Shown here one piece after another: positions 1 to 8,212 of a stretch of 64,000 bases of DNA. Numbering within the stretch: the first letter of the stretch is position 1; each line of letters starts with the position of its first letter. The stretch covers positions 1,299,501 through 1,363,500 of the forward strand of contig NZ_CP016294.1 of NCBI RefSeq assembly GCF_001704155.1, given 5' to 3'. Made by a program: the position numbers and the translations under genes. Below the pieces are notes generated by a model. The model was not told the origin of the DNA, did not search any database, and saw only the letters and a list, made by a program, of their open reading frames with translations. This stretch comes from Stenotrophomonas rhizophila. Lineage in GTDB: Bacteria; Pseudomonadota; Gammaproteobacteria; Xanthomonadales; Xanthomonadaceae.

Positions 1-634
1 TGATGTAATCGAGCAGGCGCTGGTAGTGGGTGATGACCAGGAACGAACGGTCCGGCGAGCGCAGCGCATTGACGCCGTCGGCCACGCTCTTGAGCGCGTC
101 GATGTCCAGGCCGCTGTCGGTCTCGTCCAGGATCGCCAGCTTCGGCTCGAGCACGGCCAGCTGGAAGATCTCGTTGCGCTTCTTCTCGCCACCGGAGAAG
201 CCTTCGTTGACGCCACGGTGCAGCAGCTCATCCTTCAGGTGCAGCACGGCCAGCTTCTGGCGCACCAGCTTGAGGAACTGCATGGAATCGAGTTCTTCCT
301 CGCCGCGCGCCTTGCGCTGGGCGTTGAGCGCGGCGCGCAGGAAGTAGGTGTTGTTCACGCCGGGGATTTCCACCGGGTACTGGAAGGCCAGGAACAGGCC
401 GGCGGCGGCGCGTTCTTCCGGCGCCAGCTCCAGCAGGTCGCGGCCTTCGAACTGCACGCCGCCTTCGCTGACGTCATAGCCTTCGCGGCCGGCCAGCACG
501 TTGCCCAGCGTGGACTTGCCCGCGCCGTTGGGGCCCATGATGGCGTGCACCTGGCCCGGCTTCACGTCCAGCGACAGGCCCTTGAGGATTTCCTTGTCGC
601 CGATGCGGGCGTGGAGGTTGTCAATCTTCAGCAT
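1..634 (-). CDS. sufC: SufC, ATPase of the SUF Fe-S assembly complex (3' end beyond window)
   Basis: SufC is the cytosolic ABC-type ATPase that drives the SufBCD scaffold, where iron-sulfur clusters are built. The visible 211 codons begin MLKIDNLHAR. They contain a Walker A motif GPNGAGKS (about residues 34-41), a Q-loop region (FLAFQYPVEIPG), the signature SGGEKKRNEI and a Walker B region LAILDETDSGLD, all as in known SufC proteins. The start was taken at 634 because it gives the standard SufC N-terminus. The gene follows sufB on the same strand after 60 bases that contain a GTAG palindrome. The reading frame runs off the left edge, so only the C-terminal part is missing from view. Confidence 0.95.
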   Translation of the reverse strand, partial: MLKIDNLHARIGDKEILKGLSLDVKPGQVHAIMGPNGAGKSTLGNVLAGREGYDVSEGGVQFEGRDLLELAPEERAAAGLFLAFQYPVEIPGVNNTYFLRAALNAQRKARGEEELDSMQFLKLVRQKLAVLHLKDELLHRGVNEGFSGGEKKRNEIFQLAVLEPKLAILDETDSGLDIDALKSVADGVNALRSPDRSFLVITHYQRLLDYI

Positions 635-646
635 GATACGAATCCA

Positions 647-669
647 GTAGTGCCACGCCATGCGTGGCA
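647..669 (+). repeat. SMAG/REP-like element between sufB and sufC
   Basis: The sequence is GTAG followed by TGCCACGC, loop CAT, then GCGTGGCA: a perfect 8-bp stem headed by the tetranucleotide typical of Stenotrophomonas SMAG elements. It lies inside the suf operon and could affect mRNA stability or attenuate transcription into sufC. Confidence 0.85.
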
Positions 670-694
670 AAAAATCAAACGAAGGCGCGACCGG

Positions 695-2170
<1,476 letters not shown>

Positions 2171-2186
2171 GGGGGCTGCCTGTGGA

Positions 2187-2639
2187 TCAGGAGACGACAT
2201 CCGCCGCGATCACGCGGCGGGGGGCGTCAACAAGGGGAAGAGGGGGCAATATCTGCGCCAGGGTGACCTTGCGCAGTGCGTCGGACACCACGTCGTTGAT
2301 CATCCGCCAGCTGCTGCGCGCGCCGCATTGCAGCTCGCGTCCGCACTGGCTGTGGTCGTGCGCGCACTCGGTCAGGCCCAGCGGGCCTTCCATGGCTTCG
2401 ACGACTTCGAACAGGCTGATCTGGTCGGGGCGGCGGGTCAGCCGGTAGCCGCCGCGCACGCCGCGCAGGCCTTCCACCAGCCCGGCCTGGGCCAGGGGCT
2501 TGAGCAGCTTGCTGACGGTGGGCGGTTCGAGGCTGGCGAATTCGGCCAGTTCGGTCGCACTGAGAACCTCGCCCGGGCGAGCGGCAAGGACGGTCAGGAC
2601 GACGGTGGCGTAATCGGTAAGCTTGGTGACGCGGAGCAT
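2187..2639 (-). CDS. Rrf2-family SUF regulator (IscR/SufR-like)
   Basis: This 150-residue Rrf2/IscR-type winged-helix repressor heads the suf operon, so it probably senses Fe-S status and controls its own operon. The N-terminal half carries the winged helix ([15 protein letters not shown], then [15 protein letters not shown]). The C-terminal half has three cysteines spaced like an Rrf2 cluster-binding loop ([15 protein letters not shown]). It has the length and gene order of the SUF assembly regulators found in xanthomonads. A well-formed promoter lies just upstream, with an imperfect inverted repeat across its -10 region. Which cluster is bound cannot be told from sequence. Confidence 0.9.
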   Translation of the reverse strand: MLRVTKLTDYATVVLTVLAARPGEVLSATELAEFASLEPPTVSKLLKPLAQAGLVEGLRGVRGGYRLTRRPDQISLFEVVEAMEGPLGLTECAHDHSQCGRELQCGARSSWRMINDVVSDALRKVTLAQILPPLPLVDAPRRVIAADVVS

Positions 2640-2653
2640 GGGGAGGGCAGAAC

Positions 2654-2698
2654 CATAAAGCGGACTGAAATTGTACGCTTTTATGCCCGGGCATCCAA
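2654..2698 (-). promoter_or_regulatory. Promoter of the suf operon with overlapping inverted repeat
   Basis: Read on the minus strand, TTGGAT (2698-2693), a 17-base spacer and TACAAT (2675-2670) form a good sigma-70 promoter ending about 30 bases before the regulator start. An imperfect inverted repeat, CATAAAGCG (2654-2662) and CGCTTTTATG (2676-2685), brackets the -10 box. That is a plausible site for autoregulation by the Rrf2 protein. Confidence 0.6.
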
Positions 2699-2800
2699 CC
2701 CGTCCTGTTCAGGTGATCGAAGCGGGGCGCCAGCAGGGGCGCGGTGCGGACGTGGTTGGGCAATCACAAAGATTAAGCGAGAATCGACCATCCCAACGTA

Positions 2801-3280
2801 ATGGCCAGCCACATGCCCAAGAAGATCCAAGCCCGCAAGTCGACCATTCACGGCAATGGCGTGTTCGCGCTGGCGCCGCTCAAGAAGGGCGAGCGGGTGA
2901 TCCAGTACAAGGGGCTGCTGCGCAGCCACGCCGACGTGGATGCCGATGATACCGGGGATGTGGAAAGCGGTCACACCTTCCTGTTCACCCTGAACGACGA
3001 TTACGTCATCGATGCCAACTACAAGGGCAACGATGCGCGCTGGCTGAATCACAGCTGCGACCCCAACTGCGAGGCCGTGATCGAGGAAGCGGAGGGCGAC
3101 AACCGCCGCGAGGACAAGGTGTTCATCGAGGCGATCAAGGACATCAAGCCGGGCGACGAGCTGACCTACAACTACGGCATCACCCTGGCCGAGCGTCACA
3201 CCGCACGCCTGAAGAAGATCTGGGAATGCCGCTGCGGCTCGAAGAAGTGCACCGGGACGATGTTGCAGCCCAAGCGGTAA
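2801..3280 (+). CDS. SET-domain protein-lysine methyltransferase
   Basis: This is a 159-residue bacterial SET-domain protein, predicted to transfer methyl groups from S-adenosylmethionine to protein lysines. The visible motifs are the NHSCDPNC block (83-90), which builds the cofactor site, the catalytic-tyrosine region ELTYNYG (120-126), and a post-SET zinc motif with cysteines 143, 145 and 150 near the C-terminus. The target is unknown; such proteins are scattered among proteobacteria and were probably acquired from eukaryotes in the past. An alternative ATG at 2813 (MPKKIQ) is possible because no strong ribosome site marks either start. Confidence 0.85.
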   Translation: MASHMPKKIQARKSTIHGNGVFALAPLKKGERVIQYKGLLRSHADVDADDTGDVESGHTFLFTLNDDYVIDANYKGNDARWLNHSCDPNCEAVIEEAEGDNRREDKVFIEAIKDIKPGDELTYNYGITLAERHTARLKKIWECRCGSKKCTGTMLQPKR

Positions 3281-3303
3281 AGCGCCTGCGGCGCTTTACC
3301 GCG

Positions 3304-3328
3304 GTAGCACCCGACCGTTGGTCGGGTG
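3304..3328 (+). repeat. SMAG/REP-like element
   Basis: GTAG followed by CACCCGACC, loop GTT and GGTCGGGTG: a perfect 9-bp stem. It is the first of four such elements in the gap between the SET gene and the DJ-1 family gene, and it faces the next one. Confidence 0.9.
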
Positions 3329-3335
3329 ACATTGC

Positions 3336-3360
3336 GTACCGACCAACGGTCGGTACCTAC
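3336..3360 (-). repeat. SMAG/REP-like element
   Basis: On the minus strand it reads GTAG, GTACCGACC, GTT, GGTCGGTAC, a perfect 9-bp stem. Together with the element at 3304 it forms an inverted pair with the GTAG heads outward, the arrangement known for REP doublets (REPINs). Confidence 0.9.
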
Positions 3361-3366
3361 CGGCGG

Positions 3367-3389
3367 GTAGCGCCGGCCGTTGGCCGGCC
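3367..3389 (+). repeat. SMAG/REP-like element
   Basis: GTAG followed by a stem GCCGGCC, loop GTT, GGCCGGC. It is the third member of the local cluster and slightly shorter in perfect pairing than its neighbours. Confidence 0.8.
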
Positions 3390-3411
3390 CTCGGAATCCC
3401 ACCTTTTGCAC

Positions 3412-3436
3412 GTATCGACCCACGGTCGGTACCCAC
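3412..3436 (-). repeat. Degenerate SMAG/REP-like element
   Basis: On the minus strand it reads GTGGGTACCGACC, loop GTG, then GGTCGATAC. The head is GTGG instead of GTAG and the stem has a mismatch, so this is probably a decayed copy paired with the element at 3367. Confidence 0.6.
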
Positions 3437-3522
3437 CGGCCACGCGACGTCCACATGCCAGTCACTCTCCGCCAATGCGCGGATCTGCATGGTAGGGGCT
3501 CACTTTTTCAAGGAGCCCCCAC

Positions 3523-4065
3523 ATGGCACATGACCTCAACGGCAAGCGCGTTGCCCTGCTCGCCACCGATGGATTCGAACAGTCCGAGCTGCAGGAGCCC
3601 AAGCGCCTGCTGGAATCCTGGGGCGCCAAGGTGTCGGTCATCGCACCGGGTGACGCCAGCCAGATCCGGGGTTGGAAGGACAAGGACTGGGGCGACAGTG
3701 TGCCGGTGGATCAGCCACTGGAAGGTGCCGACGCCGGCAGCTACGACGCGCTGGTGCTGCCGGGCGGGGTGATCAACCCCGACAAGCTGCGCACCCAGGC
3801 GCCGGCAGTGGCGTTCATCAAGGCGTTTGCGGCGGCCGGGAAGCCGGTCGCGGCAATCTGCCACGGTCCCTGGCTGCTGGTGGAATCCGGCTTGGCCAAG
3901 GGTCGCAAGGTGACCTCGTGGCCGTCGCTGAAAAGCGATCTTGGCAATGCGGGCGCGCAGTGGACCGATGCGGAAGTGGTGGTGGACAACGGGGTGATCA
4001 CCAGCCGGAAGCCGGATGATATTCCGGCGTTTTCCGACGCTGTGGCGAAGGCGTTGGTTGGATGA
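3523..4065 (+). CDS. DJ-1/PfpI family protein
   Basis: This 180-residue cytosolic protein belongs to the DJ-1/PfpI superfamily, whose members act as glyoxalases/deglycases, proteases or chaperones. The nucleophile elbow AICHGPW places Cys113 next to His114, and the acidic partner is probably Glu19 in ATDGFEQSE, matching the PfpI/YhbO pattern. The ORF starts at 3523, with an AAGGAG-type ribosome site just upstream. No operon partner is visible: the SMAG cluster lies before it and a hairpin follows. The exact activity cannot be decided from sequence; a stress-related role is inferred from the family. Confidence 0.88.
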   Translation: MAHDLNGKRVALLATDGFEQSELQEPKRLLESWGAKVSVIAPGDASQIRGWKDKDWGDSVPVDQPLEGADAGSYDALVLPGGVINPDKLRTQAPAVAFIKAFAAAGKPVAAICHGPWLLVESGLAKGRKVTSWPSLKSDLGNAGAQWTDAEVVVDNGVITSRKPDDIPAFSDAVAKALVG

Positions 4066-4074
4066 ACGAAGGGG

Positions 4075-4099
4075 TGGAGCCGGGCCGGGCCCGGTTCCA
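4075..4099. terminator. GC-rich hairpin between convergent genes
   Basis: TGGAGCCGGGCC, one base, then GGCCCGGTTCCA form a 12-bp stem with one mismatch between the stops of two convergent genes (4065 and 4123). There is no T-run, so it may be a bidirectional, weak or Rho-assisted terminator. Confidence 0.5.
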
Positions 4100-4122
4100 C
4101 GCCAGCCGGGCAGGGTCCGGTT

Positions 4123-4719
4123 TTACCGGCCGAGGACGCCGGCGGGGACCAGCGTGCCGAGGTCCTGGTTGAAGGTGACCACCAGCTTGCCGTTCTGCAC
4201 CTGGGCCGACTGCACCTGCAGCGCGCCAAGCATCGCGCCGACGGTCGGGTCGATCTTGTAGATTGGCTCACGGCGGGCGTAGTCGACCAGGAACGCGTTG
4301 AGCAGCTCGCGGGTGCGCGAGTCGAGCCTGCCGCCGTTGTTCGCGGGGGTGAAGTCGTCCACGGTCGGCTGGTCCAGGTGGAAACCCTGGGTCTGCGCGT
4401 CGTAGCGCAGGCCGCTGCTCAGCTTGACCTTGCCCAGCGGCGCGGGCGCACCGCCGGCAGTCGCCAGTGCCACGTCAAAGCCCAGGTCGAGGCGGTTGCC
4501 CTGCGGCAGGGTCAGCTTGGGGTGGCTCATGGTCATCGCGATCAGGCCACCGAGGGCGTCCTGGGTGCGCGGGAAGCTGCCGTCCAGATACTGCTGGACG
4601 TCCGTGGCACCGACAGACAGTTCGCGGCCGGAAATGCTCGGCGCGGCTTGTGCGCCGACGGCGGCAGCAATGAGGACGGTGCAGGCGGCGAAGCGGGTCA
4701 ACAGGGGGCGTAGCGTCAT
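4123..4719 (-). CDS. DUF1439-like exported protein
   Basis: The product has 198 residues with an N-terminal signal peptide (hydrophobic stretch 11-24, cleavage near AQA-APSI). The mature part resembles DUF1439/YceB proteins, envelope proteins with a lipid-binding-like beta-rich fold: an N-terminal segment ISGRELSVGATDVQQYLD, then amphipathic strands and a C-terminal segment KLVVTFNQDLGTLVP. There is no lipobox, so it is probably soluble in the periplasm. No function is established. It converges on the DJ-1 family gene and is followed upstream on the same strand by another exported protein. Confidence 0.7.
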   Translation of the reverse strand: MTLRPLLTRFAACTVLIAAAVGAQAAPSISGRELSVGATDVQQYLDGSFPRTQDALGGLIAMTMSHPKLTLPQGNRLDLGFDVALATAGGAPAPLGKVKLSSGLRYDAQTQGFHLDQPTVDDFTPANNGGRLDSRTRELLNAFLVDYARREPIYKIDPTVGAMLGALQVQSAQVQNGKLVVTFNQDLGTLVPAGVLGR

Positions 4720-4804
4720 GATCGGCAGGCGCGGCAGGGAGGTGGTGACACCATAGCGCGTCGGCCTGAATCAGCGCTTCATGGGCTCCTGCGTCGCTGC
4801 GCGG

Positions 4805-5338
4805 TCACTCCAGCGCCGGCTGCAGCGAGGCGCCGAGGATCTCCCACCCGCTGCCATCCGGGCGCGGTTGCAGGCGGTACCAGCCCGTGTAATGGAAGGT
4901 GCCCTCCGCGGTGATCGCGCGGATGCGTACCGGCACCTCGCGCAGCCGCGACGGCTGGGCGGTATCGCGGGCGATGGGAATGTCGGTGTCCACGCGCAGG
5001 TTGCGCAGCTGCGGGATGCTGCGCAGCACGGCGTCGTCCGGGCGTGCGCTGGTGTGGCCGCCGCTCCAGAACGCATCGGAGCTTTTGCGATCGCTGCCCA
5101 GCAGCGCATAGATGTAGTTGCGGACAGTGATGGTTTCGCTCGGCGCATCCGGGGCTACCGCGCTCAGTACCGGCGGCGCAATGGTGGCCAGGCCTTCGCC
5201 GTGGGCGGGAGTCGTCTCGGCGGATGCGGCGGCAGGGTCGGTCGCCGCCGTGCCCGCGGGCGTTTGCGTCGGCGCCGGATCTGGCTGGCACGAACACCCG
5301 GCAAACAGCAGCGGCAACAGGAACACGACTCGACGCAT
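4805..5338 (-). CDS. Putative lipoprotein of unknown function
   Basis: This 177-residue protein has a short hydrophobic leader and a lipobox LFAGC, so Cys15 should be lipidated. A low-complexity Pro/Ala/Thr linker of about 45 residues follows, and then a compact C-terminal domain (ITVRNYIYALLGSDRKS to the end) ending in strands such as FHYTGWYRLQPRPDGSGW. That layout suggests an envelope-anchored domain on a flexible tether. I do not recognise the family. It lies between two other minus-strand genes without clear operon overlap. Confidence 0.75.
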   Translation of the reverse strand: MRRVVFLLPLLFAGCSCQPDPAPTQTPAGTAATDPAAASAETTPAHGEGLATIAPPVLSAVAPDAPSETITVRNYIYALLGSDRKSSDAFWSGGHTSARPDDAVLRSIPQLRNLRVDTDIPIARDTAQPSRLREVPVRIRAITAEGTFHYTGWYRLQPRPDGSGWEILGASLQPALE

Positions 5339-5379
5339 GGCAACACCCTCCCCGGTGGAAGGGAGAGTGTAGCGGTGGT

Positions 5380-5688
5380 TCAGGGGGCGCGCTGGATTGC
5401 ATCCAGGGCGTCGAGCACCTGACCCAGCTGCGGCTGCAGGGTTGTGAGTGGATGCGCAGGCTGTTCGGCGTAGCGCGCGGCCAGGTCCTGCAGCAGCTGG
5501 GTGGCGACGATCGCCGCGGCGCGCTCGTCACCGGCCAGCCCGGTCTGCCGCCGGGCGACCTCCAGCAGGCGCATCCAGTCCTGCTGCGCGCGATGTTCCA
5601 GTTCAATGGTGCAGCGTCCGCTGCACTGCAGCCCGTCCTTTTCGATCGGGGTGATGGTGATGCGATAGCGTTGCGAGGGGCTGGCCAT
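5380..5688 (-). CDS. DUF3861-like protein
   Basis: This small cytosolic protein of 102 residues begins with the pattern RYRITITPIEKDG and contains CSGRCTIELEH, which resembles the DUF3861 family. The C-terminal half is helical and alanine-rich (AAAIVATQLLQDLAARY). No catalytic motif is visible and the function is unknown. It is 41 bases upstream of the lipoprotein gene on the same strand, so co-transcription is possible. Confidence 0.65.
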   Translation of the reverse strand: MASPSQRYRITITPIEKDGLQCSGRCTIELEHRAQQDWMRLLEVARRQTGLAGDERAAAIVATQLLQDLAARYAEQPAHPLTTLQPQLGQVLDALDAIQRAP

Positions 5689-5890
5689 GGCGCTGCACTG
5701 TGGGGGGATGGGCCCACCTTAGGCGTGGCGATGGGGCCGGGCCACACGCGCGGTCGCACGCAGTGTTCCACCTTGTACCTTCCGGGGTTGCACGCAGTGG
5801 CCGCGAGGGCCGTGGCGGCTGGCTCTGCGCGATCCCTGCCGGGCGCAGGCAGGGTTTGGCAACGCTGTGTTTCGCTGCGCGTGCGAGCCC
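5689..5890. other. Intergenic stretch without recognised feature
   Basis: These GC-rich bases lie between the start of the DUF3861-like gene and the HU terminator. I see no gene, repeat or clear promoter hexamers. Confidence 0.4.
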
Positions 5891-5924
5891 CAAAAAAGAA
5901 CGGGACGGCCAAGGCCGTCCCGTT
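5891..5924 (-). terminator. Rho-independent terminator of the HU gene
   Basis: A perfect 12-bp stem, AACGGGACGGCC and GGCCGTCCCGTT, has a 2-base loop and is followed on the minus strand by a run of six T. It lies 25 bases after the HU stop codon. Confidence 0.85.
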
Positions 5925-5948
5925 CGGGTGCTGCAGGAAGCGCGCAGA

Positions 5949-6347
5949 TTACAGCGCAGCGTCCTTGAGCTTCTTGAGCGGACGCACCTTCAGCTTGGTG
6001 GTGGCCGGCTTGGCGGCGAACCACTGCTCTTCCTTGGTGAACGGGTTGATGCCCTTGCGCTTCGGCTTGGCCGCGACGCTGACGGTGGTGATCTTCAGCA
6101 GGCCCGGCAGGGTGAAGCTGCCTGCGCCCTTCTTGTGCACCGAGGAAGCCACTGCGGTTTCCAGCGAGGCCAGCACAGCGCGGACGTCCTTGGCGACAAC
6201 GCCAGAGGCTTCGACGATGTGTGCAACCAGGCCGGACTTGGTCAGCACTTCCTTGATCGGCTTCGGAGCGGCCGGCTTTGCGGCAGCCTTCGTAGCGACT
6301 TTCTTCACTGCCTTCTTCGGGGCAGCCTTCTTAGCGGTCTTTGCCAT
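5949..6347 (-). CDS. HU-family DNA-binding protein with Lys/Ala-rich N-terminal tail
   Basis: This 132-residue nucleoid protein has an HU/IHF fold from about residue 37, with KEVLTKSGLVAHIVEASG, the arm region SVHKKGAGSFTLPGLLKI and GINPFTKEEQWFAAKP. The first 35 residues are an added tail of Lys-Ala-Pro repeats (KTAKKAAPKKAVKKVATK), reminiscent of histone H1 tails and known for HU-like proteins of Xanthomonadales. The start at 6347 is preferred over the longer frame because it has a good promoter upstream and the frame before it is not conserved-looking. The gene has its own promoter and a strong terminator, so it is monocistronic. Confidence 0.9.
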   Translation of the reverse strand: MAKTAKKAAPKKAVKKVATKAAAKPAAPKPIKEVLTKSGLVAHIVEASGVVAKDVRAVLASLETAVASSVHKKGAGSFTLPGLLKITTVSVAAKPKRKGINPFTKEEQWFAAKPATTKLKVRPLKKLKDAAL

Positions 6348-6405
6348 GGTTTCCTGTTCCGTGATCGGTTGGTTGTGTGGTCGCGCCGAACCCATCGGCA
6401 AGCGA

Positions 6406-6434
6406 AATGTAGGGCAACAATGCGGCGCCGCCAA
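6406..6434 (-). promoter_or_regulatory. Sigma-70 promoter of the HU gene
   Basis: On the minus strand TTGGCG (6434-6429), a 17-base spacer and TACATT (6411-6406) form a promoter. It lies about 60 bases before the HU start. Confidence 0.55.
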
Positions 6435-6731
6435 TAGGCAAACGCATAAATATTCGGCTTTTCTGCGTTTGCGGTTACTGCAGTGCATCAGGACATGCCC
6501 AAAAAAACGGTCCGTGCGGCGGGGTAGGAGCGGTTCGTGGGGCCAGGCGGGTGGCCATCGATTGTGCGGAAATGCCTTGAAAACAGCATTTTGCAACGAG
6601 GCCAGGGTCACGCATGCCTGGCAAGGGGTCGGGCGGCTGCGGCCGGAAGCCGCAGGCCGGCACGGCCAGACACGGTGCTAACGCCTGCCGGTCTACGCTG
6701 GTGCTGCCATTCACCCACTAAGGATCCAACG
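6435..6731. other. Intergenic region upstream of osmC-like gene
   Basis: This stretch separates the divergent HU and OsmC-type genes. It is AT-richer near 6440-6480 and holds a small hairpin at 6637-6655 (CTGCGGC, five bases, GCCGCAG). No ORF with coding character was seen. Confidence 0.4.
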
Positions 6732-7166
6732 ATGGGCATTTCGCGTCACGCCACTGCGCACTGGGAAGGTGACCTCAAGACAGGCAAGGGACAATTGAGC
6801 ACGCCGCAGAGCGGCCTGCTGGACAAGACCCGCTATGCCTTCAGCAGCCGCTTCGGCGATGAGAAGGGCACCAACCCGGAAGAACTGATCGCCGCCGCGC
6901 ACGCCGGCTGCTTCACCATGGCGCTGTCGGCCAAGCTCACCGAGGCCGGTTTCGTGCCCACCTCGCTGGACACTGAAGCCAAGGTCGATCTGTCGATGGA
7001 AGGTGGCCCGCAGCTGTCGCAGATCACGCTCACGGTCAAAGCGGTGGTCCCCAACATCGACGCGGCCCAGTTCCGTGCCATTGCCGATGATGCCAAGCAG
7101 AACTGCCCGGTATCCAAGGCGCTGAGCGCGGTGCCGATCAGCATGGAAGCCGAGCTGGCTGGCTGA
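6732..7166 (+). CDS. osmC: OsmC-type peroxiredoxin (organic hydroperoxide resistance)
   Basis: This 144-residue cytosolic thiol peroxidase of the OsmC/Ohr family reduces organic hydroperoxides. The two redox cysteines are visible: Cys60 in the motif ELIAAAHAGCF and Cys125 in QNCPVSKAL. The GTNPEEL segment before the first cysteine is characteristic of the OsmC subgroup rather than Ohr. The start is the ATG at 6732, before GISRHATAHW. The gene stands alone and ends at a hairpin shared with the convergent PhzF-family gene. Confidence 0.9.
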   Translation: MGISRHATAHWEGDLKTGKGQLSTPQSGLLDKTRYAFSSRFGDEKGTNPEELIAAAHAGCFTMALSAKLTEAGFVPTSLDTEAKVDLSMEGGPQLSQITLTVKAVVPNIDAAQFRAIADDAKQNCPVSKALSAVPISMEAELAG

Positions 7167-7174
7167 AATGTTCA

Positions 7175-7201
7175 GGGTGCCGACGCAAAGTCGGCACCCT
7201 G
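7175..7201. terminator. Bidirectional terminator hairpin
   Basis: AGGGTGCCGAC, a 5-base loop and GTCGGCACCCT form a perfect 11-bp stem between the convergent osmC-like and phzF-like genes. No long T-run follows. Confidence 0.6.
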
Positions 7202-7208
7202 GGTGTCC

Positions 7209-8084
7209 CTACCAGGTGATCGTGCCCTGGATGACCGTCTGCACCTGGCCGCCGGACCAAACCTCGCCCTCGGCATCCACATGCAGGGTCAACCGCGCAT
7301 CGTGGCCCACCTCGCGACCTTGGCTGACGACATAACTGCCCTCCACGCCGGGCAGGGCGTTGCGGCTGTCCAGCCACGCGGCCAACACCGCATTGGCCGC
7401 GCCTGAAGCGGCATCCTCGAACCGCCGGCCGTTGCCCACGAACGCGCGCACGGCCAGCTGGTAATCGTCTGCGGAGCTCCGCGCATAGGCGAACACGCCC
7501 ATGCTGTCGGTGCTTTCGGCCAGCGTAGCCACCGCGTCCCAGTCCGGTGACAGGGCGCGCAACGTGGCTTCATCGGCCAGTTCCACCACCCACCAGCTGC
7601 GACCGCCGGACATGCGTGCCGGAGGCAGTCCGCCCAGTGTCCAGCCGGCCAGCGCCGCCGTCAGGCGCGGATCGGCCGCCGTGGTCACCTCGGCGACCGC
7701 CGCGCGCGGGGTGCGGATGGCGATGCTGCGCGTAGCCCCTTCGCCCACCACCCGCAGCGGCAGCGCGCCGGCGATGCCGTCCTGGACCAGGACGCCGTCC
7801 ATCGGCGCGGCCAGGCCGGCGTCCAGCACCGCGTGCGCGGTGCCCACGCTGGGGTGGCCGGCGAACGGCACTTCCTTCTGCGGGCTGAACATGCGGATGC
7901 GGTAGCTGGCGCCCGGCACCTGCGGGGCGAAAACGAACGTGGTTTCCGGCAGGCGGGTCCAGCGGGCGATGGCCTGCATGCGCGCGTCGTCCAGGCCCTC
8001 CGCGTCCAGCACCACGGCCAGCGGGTTGCCGGCGCCGGGATAAGGGGAAAACACGTCAAGCTGCAGGAAACGGCGGGCGGTCAT
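7209..8084 (-). CDS. PhzF-family isomerase-like protein
   Basis: This 291-residue PhzF/DapF-fold protein consists of two similar alpha/beta lobes. The N-terminal lobe shows QLDVFSPYPGAGNPLAVV with the family acidic residue in LPETTFVF, then PFAGHPSVGTAHAVL. The second lobe shows FEDAASGAANAVLAAW, the glycine-rich segment expected near the active-site groove. PhzF proteins isomerise 2,3-dihydro-3-hydroxyanthranilate in phenazine pathways, but most family members act on unknown substrates and no phenazine genes are nearby. The start at 8084 (MTARRFLQL) is preferred over the upstream ATG at 8123. Confidence 0.85.
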   Translation of the reverse strand: MTARRFLQLDVFSPYPGAGNPLAVVLDAEGLDDARMQAIARWTRLPETTFVFAPQVPGASYRIRMFSPQKEVPFAGHPSVGTAHAVLDAGLAAPMDGVLVQDGIAGALPLRVVGEGATRSIAIRTPRAAVAEVTTAADPRLTAALAGWTLGGLPPARMSGGRSWWVVELADEATLRALSPDWDAVATLAESTDSMGVFAYARSSADDYQLAVRAFVGNGRRFEDAASGAANAVLAAWLDSRNALPGVEGSYVVSQGREVGHDARLTLHVDAEGEVWSGGQVQTVIQGTITW

Positions 8085-8147
8085 GGCGGATCGGTCTGGC
8101 GGAACGGTCGGGCAGCTTAACAAGCCCTGCCGGGGCGTGGCTTGGCA

Positions 8148-8153
8148 TAGAAT
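8148..8153 (+). promoter_or_regulatory. Candidate -10 box of lysAC
   Basis: TAGAAT lies 60 bases before the lysAC start. No convincing -35 hexamer is seen at 16-18 bases and no lysine riboswitch fold was recognised, so regulation may rest on enzyme feedback through the ACT domains. Confidence 0.3.
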
Positions 8154-8212
8154 CAGAGGTTCGGCCCGGCGTGCCGGGTCGATCCCCCCACTACCTACCC
8201 ATTCTTACCTCC

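Noticed and set aside
5224..6681. A 485-codon plus-strand frame across the DUF3861 and HU genes
   Set aside because: It runs antisense to conserved genes and has no motif or ribosome site.
8085..8212. Search for a lysine riboswitch before the aspartate kinase fusion
   Set aside because: The leader is too short and shows no folded domain; only a -10-like TAGAAT is seen.
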